Under the pieces are notes generated by a model. The model did not search any database, was not told where the DNA came from, and was given only the letters and a program-made list of their open reading frames with translations. This document shows, in pieces, positions 22,887 to 34,760 of a DNA stretch of 64,000 nt. The position numbers and the translations under genes were made by a program. This DNA comes from Epiperipatus broadwayi. Taxonomy: Eukaryota; Onychophora; Udeonychophora; Euonychophora; Peripatidae. Numbering within the stretch: the stretch's first letter is position 1; each line of letters opens with the position of its first letter. The stretch is taken from assembly GCA_028023455.1 (NCBI GenBank), contig JAQFVV010000050.1:2064411-2128410 (forward strand). The letters run 5' to 3'.

Positions 22887-23160
22887 AATATTAATATTAT
22901 TACTGCATTCTTCCAATCATCCGGTACATCTTTATCATTTAGACATTTGGTATATAACTTTGCTAAAATTTTTTCTATTTCTTCACCTGCTTCTTTTAAT
23001 ATATCAATTATAATTCCATCATTACCTGGAGCCTTTCCTTTCTTCATACATTTAATTGCATGTCTCACTTCTTCATTTAAAATTCTGGGCAATTTGGAAG
23101 ATGTAATAGATATAGGAGGTACTTGTTCTTTATTACTATATAATTCTTGATAAAAATCTT
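22887..23160 (-). pseudogene. RTE LINE 5' segment, inverted
   Basis: The minus strand encodes the start of the reverse transcriptase: 'QELYSNKEQVPPISI', 'LNEEVRHAIKCMKKGKAPGN' and 'VPDDWKNAVIILIF'. This is the part that should come directly before 'KKGDKEDIRNYRPIS', which begins on the plus strand at 23164. The two segments meet head-to-head with no lost coding sequence that I can see, as expected for an inversion during insertion. The rest of the 5' end (endonuclease) is absent. Confidence 0.85.
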
Positions 23161-23163
23161 GAT

Positions 23164-24451
23164 AAAAAAAAAGGTGATAAAGAAGATATTAGAAATTACA
23201 GACCTATCAGCCTTTTATTAGTTTTATATAAAATTTTTACCAAGATAATTACTACTCGTCTACAGAGAACACTGGATTTCCACCAACCAAGAGAACAAGC
23301 TGGATTTAAAAGTGGTTTTAGTACAGTAGATCATATCCAGGTATTGAGAGAAGTTATAGAAAGGACAAATGAATATGAGTTGCCATTATGCTTAGGATTT
23401 GTAGATTATGAAAAGGCATTTGATTCTATAAACATTTCTTCAGTGATTAAACCATTAGATCATCAAGGTATAGATCCAGGATATTGTCATATTTTAAAGA
23501 ATATTTATAAAAATGCAACAGCAACAATTAGATTACACAATGACACTGGGAAAGTCAACATTGAGAAAGGTGTAAGACAAGGTGACTCCATATCTCCAAA
23601 ACGTTTTACAGCAGTGCTGCATGAAGTATTTTGTGGATTAAAATGGGAAACTAAAGGAGTGAAAGTAAATGGTGATTATTTAAGTCATTTAGATTTCACA
23701 GATGATGTACTTGTTTTTGCAAATAATGCTTCAGATCGGCAGGAAATGTTGCAGGAATTATAAGATGAAAGTAGGACTAAAGATAAATGTTAAAAAGACT
23801 AAAGTAATGTTTAATCGATTTGCTCAAAATATGAAAATAAAGATTGATTATGATGAATTAGAAGAAGTTAGCAGTTACAAATACCTTGGTCAGATTATTA
23901 ATACAGATGGAAACATAATGGAGGAAATTAATCATAGAATTAAACTTGGTTGGAGTGCTTTTGGTAGAAATAACTTGATACTAAAAGGAAATATGCCTAT
24001 GTGTTTGAAAAGGAAGGTTTTTAAAAAATGTGTTATACCAGTTCTTACTTATGGATCTGAGACTTGGACACTTAATAGAAGAGCAATTCAGAGACTTCAG
24101 ACCACTCAAAGAAGTATGGAGAGATGTATGTTGGGAGTAACAAGAAGAGATCGTAAATGCAATGTATGGGTAAGAGAACAAACAGGTGTTACTGACCTCA
24201 TTGAAAAAATTAAAAGATTAAAGTGGAGTTGGGCTGGACATATTGTTAGAAGAGATGATAATAGATGGACAATTGAAATTTTAAACTGGATTCCAAGAGA
24301 TTGTAAAATACCCAGAAAGAGACCACATGTGAGATGGATGGATGAAATAAGAAAGTGTGCAGGGGTGATGTGGAGAAGAGGAGCTAAAGATCGGAGAAGA
24401 TGGATTAAACTTGGAGAGACCTTCATCCTGCAGTGGATTGATAATGGTTGA
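23164..24451 (+). pseudogene. RTE LINE reverse transcriptase, one frameshift
   Basis: Blocks in order are 'DIRNYRPISLLLVLYK' (23190), 'REQAGFKSGFSTVDHI', 'LGFVDYEKAFDSI' (23392), 'KGVRQGDSISPKRF', the active-site box 'DFTDDVLVFAN' (23692), 'SSYKYLGQII' (23872), 'LTYGSETWTL' (24046), 'WAGHIVRRDDNRW' (24229) and a C terminus 'DRRRWIKLGETFILQW', which is typical of RTE/BovB-type proteins. Domain order and the very short 3' end (TGATGA repeat) agree with RTE. A single frameshift near 23755 separates two long frames (23344-23763 and 23702-24451). It is the best-preserved polymerase in the window. Without the endonuclease it could not transpose by itself. Confidence 0.9.
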
Positions 24452-24463
24452 TAATGATGATGA

Positions 24464-24515
<52 letters not shown>
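24452..24515. repeat. LINE tail (TGA)n followed by (TA)n
   Basis: Four TGA units at about 24454-24467 follow the LINE stop codon closely and are the probable 3' tail. A TA run continues to 24515. Confidence 0.85.
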
Positions 24516-24518
<3 letters not shown>

Positions 24519-27500
24519 GCCATTACAATTTAGTCATTAGCTAAATTGATAGTAATGTGCATGAGATGAACAAAAATCATCATCACATTTTTTTTATATA
24601 AAAAGGAAGCTGTAGGACATCCAAGTTCAAACCCTACAAGGTCCAGTTCTAAAAGCTTTAGCTAGAAAGAGAGTGGGTCAACAATTAATATTGTTGGAGT
24701 GTTGATAGAAAGGTAATACACACATTTAAACTATTCAATTTTTAATTTTTCTGTTAAAAAGCAAAGTTATAATGCATACATATAGGCAGTGTATGTGTAA
24801 GCTATTGATTGTTCTATATTTCAGATATTTAACTTTTTTTAAAACTAACCTATGCTTGATCAATTCTAATATTTTATTCTATACTTCTATTTTGCTTTTC
24901 TATAGTTATAATTGGGATTTAAAAGCTAAGGATTTAATTTTAAATATTGGGGTTATAATTACTAAGCTGGCAATTAGATTATTGTAATGACAGTTTATGA
25001 ATGATTTGAAATGATAAAGTATGTGTGTACATTACATACAGAAATTTACATTTATTAAATATTGAAAGGAAAAGAAGGGTTAAATCTGTCAAATTGTTTT
25101 TTACAAATCTGTTGAATCAGATATCTACTTTTGTAGCAATTTTGTTTTTGTAAATGATTGTTTGTCATTTTGGGAGCTTAAGCTTAGTGGGAACTCTAAT
25201 TTTGAAATTGTCTCATCTTAAGATTAAAGGAAAGAAACTCCAATTTTAGATATTACAGATATATGTGAAAAAGGAAAAATGATTAAGTCTATTTTTTTTT
25301 TAAGACAAAAGTGTCTGAAAACCAGGTGTGTGATTTTTTGGGTTGGTCAAAAATAGCAATTCACACTATCACTCTAATTGGGTGAGTTGACTCAAAAATT
25401 GGATATAAAAGCAGTCTGGAAAATCAGTTGAGTTATTAGATTATTGTTATTATAATATATTGTGAGAGAGACTTTTTAAAAATTATTGAAACTAAAACAG
25501 ACAAACATTTTTAGTTCTGCTAGATAGTTTTTTTTAAATCATTTTTTATGAAGTTTTGAATGTTGAAAATATAAGAAATGATGGGGTAGAAAAATTAGAT
25601 ATGTGTCCCATCAAGACCTGACCATCGTGGAGCTGCAGATCATATAGGAAAGAAAAGATGTCTTGTCTGAAAAATAATATTCTACACCTTTCAACTGACC
25701 AGAGAAATAAGATGTTTTTAAATAGAAAGAAGAAAACATTCACCTGCATTCGAAGGAGATCAGAAAGATGAATTAATCTACTGATAAATATTAATCATCA
25801 AGTCCAATTAATTGTTCCAGTAACTGAGTTTAAAACCCAGGAAATTTATAAATGTGAAAACAACTGCTGTATTCCATCCACTAAAAGAATCATGCTTGAC
25901 AGGAAGAGAAGAAAAATTAATATAAAGATTTCCAAATTGTCCACTAAAGCAAATAACCTCAATAGGATCATCATCAAATAATTATACACTTTAAGAAAAA
26001 GATTGTTCCAAAGAAACACAAAAATTGTTGCTGCCAAAGATAGACATTAAACAAAAGAAATTTGACTCATTAGAAGTCGCTACAAAGAACTGGTACTATA
26101 AAATTTTTTTTGATATATTTTCTTTATGATATCAGAGTCTTAATAAACATTTTAGCAATAAAGTGGTATATTTTATTTAAAGAACTTTTAAAGACAATTC
26201 AGATCGATTAAAACCAATAATTTCTTACCAATAATAACCTTGAGCTTCATAAATGATCTTGAATGTATCAAAATTATTTGTTTATTAATTTACAGTTATG
26301 AAATATTAATGTGTAAAATAATTTTTTGTATTATTATTTTGGTTTTAAATAATATTTTGCTATTATGGGATAAAACACGCACATACATAATAATATTTAT
26401 ATGTATAATTGCGAGTGAATGTGAAGTAATAAGTAGTATTAAAATATTAAATTAGTTTGTTTTAGGAAAATATAGCATTTCAGCACTTAGAAGAGAGGGG
26501 GAGAGAATAATTTAAACTTGTTTCTAAAACTTGCTCTTTCCAATTTTACTAACAATTATTTTTGTCATTCTACTTACATGTTGGATTTATAAAGTATGTG
26601 TGCCAATGAGTGAATATTTTTTTTTATGAAATACTTTTCTTGTGGATGGAACATTTTAACAAATCGGTTACCCAATTTAATACAATATACTTTTGAAATA
26701 CATTTACGAGAAAGGGGGAAGAATTTAAAATTTAATGTTATGATTTTAAAACAGTCGATTATGATTATTGTTGTTATTGTTAATATAAATTTTCATGTAA
26801 ATATAGAAATTTTTATGTATATGTTATAAATGCAGCAATAAATATTAGTTTATGTTATTAAACGAGGCGTATATATTTCATTAAGAGTAGTCTTTATCAA
26901 GTGTGATCATTCATCATCAATGGTTGAATATTAGTTGTTTAAGATATGATTAAATATGCTAAGATTAACAATAATTATGAATTTCTTTATAAAAATTAGG
27001 TTTTATGTTTAGGCTTAGTCCTAAAGCTGTGGTTGAAACCATTGTCATTATCGTTATCATTATCGTCATCATCAACGTTTTAATTAATGAGCTGTTTAAA
27101 TTTTTAAAGGCCATAAATAAATATTGACTTCATAGTATTTAGTGATTTCTTAGTATTATTATAACCACCATCCCATCATCTATTTCATGCAAGGATGAGT
27201 GAATTGCCATCCTAAATTAATAGTAATCTGAGCTAGTAAAACTTATAAAAAATATTGAAACACATTCGTTATGCTAAGATCTGAGAAATGATTTGTGTCT
27301 AATGAATTCCACTTCAGTTTAAAGATGTTTTATGTGACCTAGGTGTTTACTTAAATATTAGTGCATACAGTGCTATGGGCCTAAAATCAAAATCATACAT
27401 TTTGTAAGAAATAAGGTACCAAAAGGGATTCAAACCTGATACATGTGAAAGGTTATTAGATATAACTGTGTCTAGATTCAAATAATCTAGTGGTGCCCTG

Positions 27501-27905
27501 CTAGACCATATTCACTTGGTATTTGTTTGGATATGCACTTAACATCAAACCAAGAAATGAAAGTGGATAAAATCTATTACCTGAGCAGATATTTTATTGA
27601 GTTACTAGGGTACTCACCTCACGTGATTTCCATATACCTGAGTATAGTAGTCATTCTTAATAATTTGTTTATAATTATTGATATTGTGATATCTTGAGAA
27701 ATCTAATTATAGAAATATGTTTAATTTATTCCTACTCATCATTTTAATGTTTACGACCTTTTTCGTTTAATAGCCACTACTCAGGTATTCTTCTCATAAT
27801 TTAATTTAAGCTACAATGCTATTCGTTTATTAGTTACAAGATTTATATTTGAATAGTTTCTTAATTATTTAATAATATTTCTTTTTTGATCTACTAATTT
27901 ATGTT

Positions 27906-27907
<2 letters not shown>
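24516..27907. other. AT-rich non-coding stretch with one unassigned coding-like patch
   Basis: No known gene is visible. One plus-strand frame from about 25668 to 26048 runs roughly 127 codons with only two stops and holds basic sequence ('NRKKKTFTCIRRRSER', 'STKRIMLDRKRRKINIKISK'). I do not recognise it; it could be the relic of a mobile-element protein or chance. A TATAAA sequence lies at about 25402, upstream of that patch. A diverged (ATC)n patch lies near 27040-27075. Confidence 0.35.
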
Positions 27908-27956
<49 letters not shown>

Positions 27957-27980
27957 TGTATATATATATATATATATATT
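27908..27980. repeat. (TA)n microsatellite, interrupted
   Basis: TA repeats with two G-containing interruptions (TGTA near 27945 and 27958). Confidence 0.95.
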
Positions 27981-28984
27981 GGTGAAGAGGTCATTCATAT
28001 TCTTTTGATATATGACTATTCACATAGAAATACTAGTTGCAGTGAGGAGAATTTGCCCTCCTCAGTTCCTTTAAAGCTTCAAAGAGGAATTGAAAGGTCT
28101 CTATTCAACTAATAACAAATGCCTTTCTGCAGTCTATACTCTTAATTCATTAAAAAATATTGCATAACCTTTGCAGAATTATATTCTGTTCTGCATGAAC
28201 AGATTAATTTTGTACCGTTTTGACTATTTAACAAATTGATTATCCAAACCAGCCTAGATACTAAACAATTTGGACAATTAAATCTTTCTGGAACATAAAA
28301 TGAAAAAGTAAATATGTGCAAACCTTCATCCCTTGGCATTTGGGATTGAAGGAATGTTGTAAGGATCTTTGTCCTGTAGTGAACTATTTATTAATCATAT
28401 TTGTTTTACTTTTTATCTATAGGTTACATTTACATGGAATATATGTAAATAAAATTTTAATTAATGTTATGCTTAAAAGCAATTTTAATGGCTTCCTTGA
28501 TTCTATATATACATCTCAATGTTTTCTACTTTCTTATAACTTTTCAAAAATAATCGAATGTGCATGCTTTATATAAATATCTTTCGTTTAAATTAGTCTG
28601 AAAAATCTTAATATAATATGATGAATATTCAGACGTACAATTTCAATAGACAAAATATTTATTTAAATATAAGTATATTTTTCTATGTAGTTGCCATTTC
28701 TGCTAAACAAATTTACTACTCTACACACACGCACACACAGATAAATATAAAAAAGAGAACTTATGTTTCTAAATGACAATACAGAAAATATACTTCTGTC
28801 CCTCTATTGAAAAAAATATATTGATTTTCTGTCAGATCAAAATATAAATCTGACCATTTCAGATTTCCTGATAAGGGAATTCAAAACTGTCAAAAGCCAA
28901 ATTCTTAAATCTACGTTCTAGAACAATGCGCCCACAATCTAATTTGTGTCTTCCGCAGTAGTAAATAATCATTATATATTTCTA
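27981..28984. other. AT-rich non-coding stretch
   Basis: No gene or repeat family is recognised. A short CA-type run (ACACACACGCACACACAG) lies near 28722-28740. Confidence 0.45.
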
Positions 28985-29215
28985 TACACATGAATATATG
29001 AAGTTGAACCCAGACTTTCAAACTCCTTACAGTAATCCTCTCTATCCAATATAATCGACACGCATGAACACATACATATTAAAAAGATAAATGATATAAA
29101 TGATTTCCAATATCATTTATCTTTTTGACATATATGTGATCATCTTTATCGGTTATATTGGATAGAGTACATGACTGTAGGGAGCTTGAAAGTCTGGGTT
29201 CAAACCACCTTTAAT
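28985..29215. repeat. Palindromic repeat with a tRNA-like core
   Basis: Arms at 29002-29096 and 29111-29205 are inverted complements over 95 bp (roughly four in five bases match) with a 14-bp spacer. Each arm carries, reading outward, TTGACATATATG-like sequence, then TATATTGGATAGAG (A-box-like) and GTCTGGGTTCAAACC (B-box-like). It looks like two tRNA-derived units joined head to head. A similar TTGACATAT string is the tail of the SINEs elsewhere in the window. Confidence 0.65.
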
Positions 29216-29454
29216 TAATGTAGGTTAAATATATACACTATACTTGTATTTCAATATCGAATATATAAATTTGTACATATACCTACTTTTACATATATAA
29301 GTACATATCTGTCTTATTAAGATATTACTGGCTATATTTTTTAAATCAAATACTAAATCATGAACATATAATGGGTAATTTTTTAGGTTTTTTTTTTGTA
29401 GTTTTATCAATGCATTTCCCCATCCCCTCAATTTTATCATATCACAACTATTCC

Positions 29455-29765
29455 CTGAGACAGAAATTCAGAATGCCCTCTCTCAATACGCCCAGATTTT
29501 GTGAACAGCCTCAACTTTCAAGTGATTCAATGATAAGAACACTAGAATCTCCACACCATGTCCTTTCACTACACCATTCTGACACCACAAATATGTTTTC
29601 TTTATTTTGACTGTTATCATTGCACACACACCCCTATCATTTTCCACTACTGAAATTCTGACTGCCCTACCCTCTACATGGATACATTTCATAAACAACC
29701 CCTATTACTAATGAGCTAAAGACATAAAATACTAGAATCTCCATGCCATGTAAATAGCTTGTTAT
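29455..29765. repeat. Two diverged tandem units, about 190 bp apart
   Basis: GAAATTCAGAATGCCC (29462) and GAAATTCTGACTGCCC (29652), and later ACTAGAATCTCCACACCATGT and ACTAGAATCTCCATGCCATGT, mark two related units of about 190 bp. The 79-codon open frame across the first unit is not recognised as a protein. Confidence 0.55.
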
Positions 29766-30754
29766 GTTTGACTACACTTCTGTATAATTTGAAGCAAAAT
29801 TTTATTAAAACGAAGAATAGATTGCATCATATGTGTTTCAAAATTAGTCAGCATCATTGAAGGTTTTAGAAAAAATATGTATCAATTAATTACATTTATT
29901 TTATTCCAGAGCTTCCATCTATTGGAAACATAAGTAAATATAATGAAATGGCTTATGGCTTGAAAGTTTGTAAGAATTTTGAGAACAAAAATGGTAGAGT
30001 TGAATCATATCTGTGGATCTTCAACTCTTATTGCACTAAACCACATGAGGATGTTTTAGTTCAGTGGTGGAGTGGCAGATCTAAAGTTCAAAGTCTATGA
30101 ATCACAATTAAACTTCTTAACTAATGTTTTATTGATACATTATATTTCTTGTCTTACATTAAGTGTTGGTTGCCTTTTTAAAAAAAAAACAAACTAAAAA
30201 CATGATCGATATTTTTTATAAAGTGGTTAATAATTTCATAGAACCAAATCATCATTTTAGGAATAAACCATATTAGAAAACTTCTGTATAACTGCATTAT
30301 TTGCACATCCATCAAATTGGGGAAGAAAGGTGACTACGATCCCCCAAAACCTTAACACCAAGAAGACTGTAATTTCTATGAGTGATGTTAGATACTAATA
30401 TATTAATATAATCTGTTAATATAGTATTGGTGATGGTAAATATTTAATTATCCTTAAATAGTTGACAATTTTCCAAAAGAATTATAAATGTAATAGTAAC
30501 TAAGTAGGTGGATTTTGGCCATAATATCCAAAGATTTTCAGAAAAAAAAAAAAGCAGGGAACCATTTTATTTCATACATAGAAAAGCTTCCAATACGTTT
30601 TTGACAGAAATAACGATAAATTATTGCTATTATATTATTATAAAAAATTTGTTTTGAAATATTAGTAGTTTATATTTTGTTTTGCTATTAATAAAACTTA
30701 AAATTTCATGATGTTAGCTGTGAAATGATTATTCAATTTACACAAGGTATCAAA
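29766..30754. other. AT-rich non-coding stretch
   Basis: No gene is recognised on either strand; only A/T runs and short frames are present. Confidence 0.45.
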
Positions 30755-31000
30755 AGTTGATAAAAACCCGTCCCTACTTTGCAAGAGATTTGTATAATGG
30801 TAGAGAATCAAGCTGTCATTAGGGAGTACGCAGATTCATACATTTGACACCTCAAAGTTACCTGATAAGTGAGGGCTGTGTGAAAAAATGCATACACAGT
30901 GATGGGGGAGGGCAGTTTGAAGTTTTGCATTGGTACATGGTTATAATATAGTAGAATTGAAATGATGAATGCATTGATAAACATCAAAACACTTGAAAAT
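30755..31000. repeat. Dispersed repeat related to 54960-55460
   Basis: Shared landmarks with the array at 54960-55460 are 'GTCCCTAC', a GGGGGAGGG/GGAGGGAGGG patch, and a block reading ATAGTAGAATTGAAATGATG that appears there as ATAGTGGAATTGAGATAATA. The similarity is clear but diverged. Function and boundaries are unknown. Confidence 0.5.
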
Positions 31001-32902
31001 TATCTTATTGGATTATTTATTTTGTGGATCTGCTAAAAAGTTTTCCTCAAGTCCAGCCATTAGCTATTGAGATCTTTATTTATTGTTATGATTCTTAAAT
31101 AAAACTTCTATGTTATTTCATTATTATATCAAAGCATATTTCAAATTAAAACATGATGATAGAAAGTGATAAAAAATACCAGATGATATTCATCTAATTT
31201 ATACCTGTATATATCAGAAGTAAAACTTGTGATAATTGTAAAATTTCTGTGTGTTTTTAATATTTGCAAAGTCATATTTGGAATTTTGATTCCACAAACA
31301 GAAATTGCTTCTCATTTTTTTTGTAGATTATACATGAAAAATCTAGTTCACAATTTAACCAGTAGAGGGTTTTAAATACAAGAATGATGGAGTATGTTAT
31401 CCCTTGATAATCACTAATTGTTCATTACCTGCATCTCAGATTTAAGGCTACCTCGTGGAGCCTGCACCATTAAGATTCATAACGAAATTTAAAAAGATAA
31501 TAATTGGAATCCATTTTCATAATGTATTTCTTGGCTAGCTCTGGCTGAGTTGTGAATTTAAGGTGATTGTTAGTATTGTCCATAAATAAAAGGGATTTTC
31601 TCTATTTAAACAAATTAATTTGTAGCTCACATAGCAGCTTATGAGAGACAATTGGTCCAATTACAATTATTATAACAACAATTAAATGTGAGTAGCAATT
31701 CATGATTTAATTTGTACTTTCAATTTAAAATGAAAAACAATGCATTTAAACATATTTTGCCTAAGAAAGTTGAATTTATTATAATAATGGAAAATTAAAT
31801 ATAAATTTATTTACATAATTCGTTATTTAAATATGTAATTTGACTGTCAGCAAAAAAATATGAGATTAAAAATGAAAACGAGACTCTGAACTAGTTGCTA
31901 AGATACATTGGAAAACATTAATATTAAATATTGTTCTATATTTAATTAAATGGACACATTAACTTGGCTCATTTCCCTATTTTAAATTAATGATTTGAAT
32001 AGCGATATAAAAATTTAAAAAAAAAAACAGTCCTGGATTTGAACAGTGCATATTAACACCTCTCATCGAAATAAGAACAAAAAGTCTAAGTAAACATTAT
32101 ATAAAACAACTTTTATTTTAAATGAAGTCACAAGGTTTTGTGGAGGAAAAGTCATATTTCCTAATGACAACAATATCATATATTTTCCAGCCTATGTGTA
32201 AATATGTGACATGGTCATAAGTATTGTTGTTGATATTAACTACAGACGGCATAAAACTGAGGCCACAAATATATAATTGAGCTGATTTCAGACCTTTCTA
32301 ACTATGCAAATGAGTTGGCCTGGGATTAAAATCTTAGGATTATTTTTTAATTTCAGACTATTTGTTTGAATTGTATAAAAAAGTAAAAGATGGATACTGA
32401 ATACAAAAGTAAATTAGTTCACTTCTAAATGCCGGTTCTCACCAACAAAGGTAAAACTCAAAAATTGAACTGGAGATGAGGGTCGTATAGAAATATGTAT
32501 CTGCTGCCCATTGGTAACTGAATTTCATGTAGTATTTCCTAGGATAGAGTAGAAACTGCTCTTGAATACTATATATTATCTTAACTAAATTTAAGCTTCC
32601 TTATTTTCTGAAATCTTTCTATATTACTTCAGTGCCATTTATTTCCTATCACTCTTCTAATTTATTATTACTAAATTACTCTTTAAGTATGAACTTATTT
32701 GTTTTTCTTTTCATATTAGTAAATTCTTATTCCCATATCTCTTCATCATATTATTCATTCTCATAACTAAAATCCTAATTAAACAAAAAATCTCTACTCC
32801 ATTCATTCAGGATAGAGATGTCTGATTTCACCATCAACAATTATTAATTGTTTACTTCATGATTATGCTCTGAAAAAGGATGTCAAGATTGTCTTATTAA
32901 AA
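31001..32902. other. AT-rich non-coding stretch
   Basis: Nothing recognisable is present in either strand over this length. Confidence 0.45.
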
Positions 32903-33180
32903 TTCTTATTAAACATCACATGATTATTTCCCATGCTTACATAAGTTGTTAAAACAGAGGCAAAACTCTCCATAGAATAATGCCACATTATGCAAGCCAG
33001 AGTAATCAATGGATGCAAGAAGGCTTAAAATCCTCATCTAGTACCTACTCATCCAACATCTCCAGACTAGTTTCTAGCTTGTAGTTTTCATCAGTGACTA
33101 CTATGTGGAGAATTTTGCCTCTGTTTTAACAGCTTCAGCAAGCATAGGGAAATGTGATCATGTGCCATTTAGTGGGTTAA
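32903..33180 (-). mobile_element. Short inverted-repeat element, copy 1
   Basis: The ends are long imperfect inverted repeats. GTTAAAACAGAGGCAAAACT (from 32950) is matched by AATTTTGCCTCTGTTTTAAC (33111-33130), and the pairing extends outward through ATGATTATTTCCC and GGGAAATGTGATCAT. The interior contains, on the minus strand, CTGATGA (33088-33094) and GAAAC (33070-33074). No protein is encoded. Two further copies lie at 33400-33590 and 37931-38178. Confidence 0.7.
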
Positions 33181-33399
33181 TACCAATCTTTCCCAGTAGG
33201 ATGATGTTGTTTGTGGTTATTAAAGAGCCCTAGACACAATAATGTATAGATGCTGAACCGGGTTCAGATCTATATGATGATACAAGAAAATGACCTTGAA
33301 TTGAAAATAATACTGTGTTTTCATTTTGATTTCATAATCTTATAGTTAATTAAAAAGGTAAAAGGTGTCTGCTGGAGGATGTATTAGATGCTAAGATCT

Positions 33400-33590
33400 A
33401 CGTGAAATGCTCTCCAATCTAAGGCTCCTCACTGATGAAAACCACAAGCTAGAAACTAATCTGTGGATAATGGATGAGTAGGCAGTAGATAGGGGTTTTA
33501 TGCACAAACCTTCTTGCATGGAATGGTTATTCTGTCTTGCACTGGGTGGCACTACTGCATGGAGAGTTTTGCCTCTCTTTGAAAATATCT
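33400..33590 (+). mobile_element. Short inverted-repeat element, copy 2 (opposite orientation, end-damaged)
   Basis: This shares with copy 1, in reverse orientation, CACTGATGAAAACCACAAGC, GAAACTAATCTG, TGGATGAGTAGGCAGTAGAT and the end block GGAGAGTTTTGCCTCT. The left inverted repeat is largely degraded. It lies only about 220 bp from copy 1. Confidence 0.65.
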
Positions 33591-33703
33591 TATTTATAAA
33601 TAACAATCAATACCAATTAACCACTTTCTTTTCCAAAGCTCTTTGGTATAGGTATTGTTGTAATTATTTTATCATGCTAACAATATACAATTACACCTGG
33701 GTC

Positions 33704-34760
33704 TCGTTTTACGCGATAGATAGGTTCCTCAGAAAACACGCGCAAATGAAATCATGCAAAAATAAACATAACTTGCATTGAAAAGGGGGGGGATATGGTC
33801 TGTGATTTTTTAAAATTCGTGTAGAAGCAAAGCACCAACGTAAAATTACTTTAAAGCGTAAAATTACTTTAAAATTCGCGCACGCAAAAAATAAGGAAAT
33901 AAAATATGACTAATAAAAAATTTCAAATTTGAAAAAAATTGATACAAGACAAACTTTTTTTAACTATAATATTTAATATTATTCAAAATAATATATTTTT
34001 ATGCATAATTTACACTACAATAATTTACATTTTTTATACACCTTTTAATTATCTCTATTTGCCGAAAAACACGTTCGTTTGCAAACTGGTTAATGGTTTT
34101 CTGGTGACAACGTAATTAGTAATTAATCTTTGAGATGATGATTTTATTAATTGTTTATGAAACTAACAACTAAAAATTAAATTCTTATTTTTGTCTTTAA
34201 TTTTTTAATTTTCAATTCCATTTAAAAATCAAATTTCACATCACATTAATTTCAAGTCGCCGTAAGTAATTTTTAAATTGTTAATTACAAATAAAAATCA
34301 GATTTTAATTTTTAATTGTCAAATTTAATTGTGCCCACTGCTATTATTCACCTTTTAAAAATAAACTTGTGGACACTAAATGATTAATAATTGATTACGT
34401 TCTTTTTTAAAAAGCAAAAACAGAATGTGATTTAAAATGCAAAATTAACACGCACAATGTTTGAACAAATTTACATTATAATCTAGTAAAATTTAATGTG
34501 TGTATACATAAAATGTGGAAATCATGATTTTAATTTTATTATTGCATAAAATCTTACTATTATAAAGCACTGAAAATATTTAAATTACTAAGATGAAAGT
34601 CAAATTCCAATAATGTGTTATTACTTTCAATATAACGTAAGTGCGCAAAATTTATTATTTAAAGTAATAGCGCATTATCGGAGTTCTACTTCCGGTGAAA
34701 CATGAATCGCATAACTTCAAAATCTTGTTAAATAAGTTGGCGTAAAAAGAGACCCAGGTG
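33704..34760 (-). mobile_element. pogo/Tigger-like DNA transposon, copy 2
   Basis: Ends CACCTGGGTCTCGTTTTACG and the complement of CACCTGGGTCTC, flanked by TA on both sides, give a 1057-bp element in opposite orientation to 5454-6577. It lacks about 55 bp of the coding-like segment present in that copy. The same internal hairpin is kept (34596-34627 and 34661-34692). A run of eight G (33785-33792) corresponds to only five C in copy 1. Confidence 0.7.

Noticed and set aside
23981-24426. Two minus-strand frames of 66 and 106 codons
   Set aside because: Shadows of the RTE reverse transcriptase C terminus on the plus strand.
24281-24523. 80-codon minus-strand frame with repeated Ile-Tyr
   Set aside because: It is the complement of the RTE C terminus plus the TA microsatellite.
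27419-27450. tRNA-like B box (GGTTTGAATCCC on the minus strand)
   Set aside because: No A box or cloverleaf arms at the right distance; similar isolated matches at about 24620 and 32040 were dropped for the same reason.
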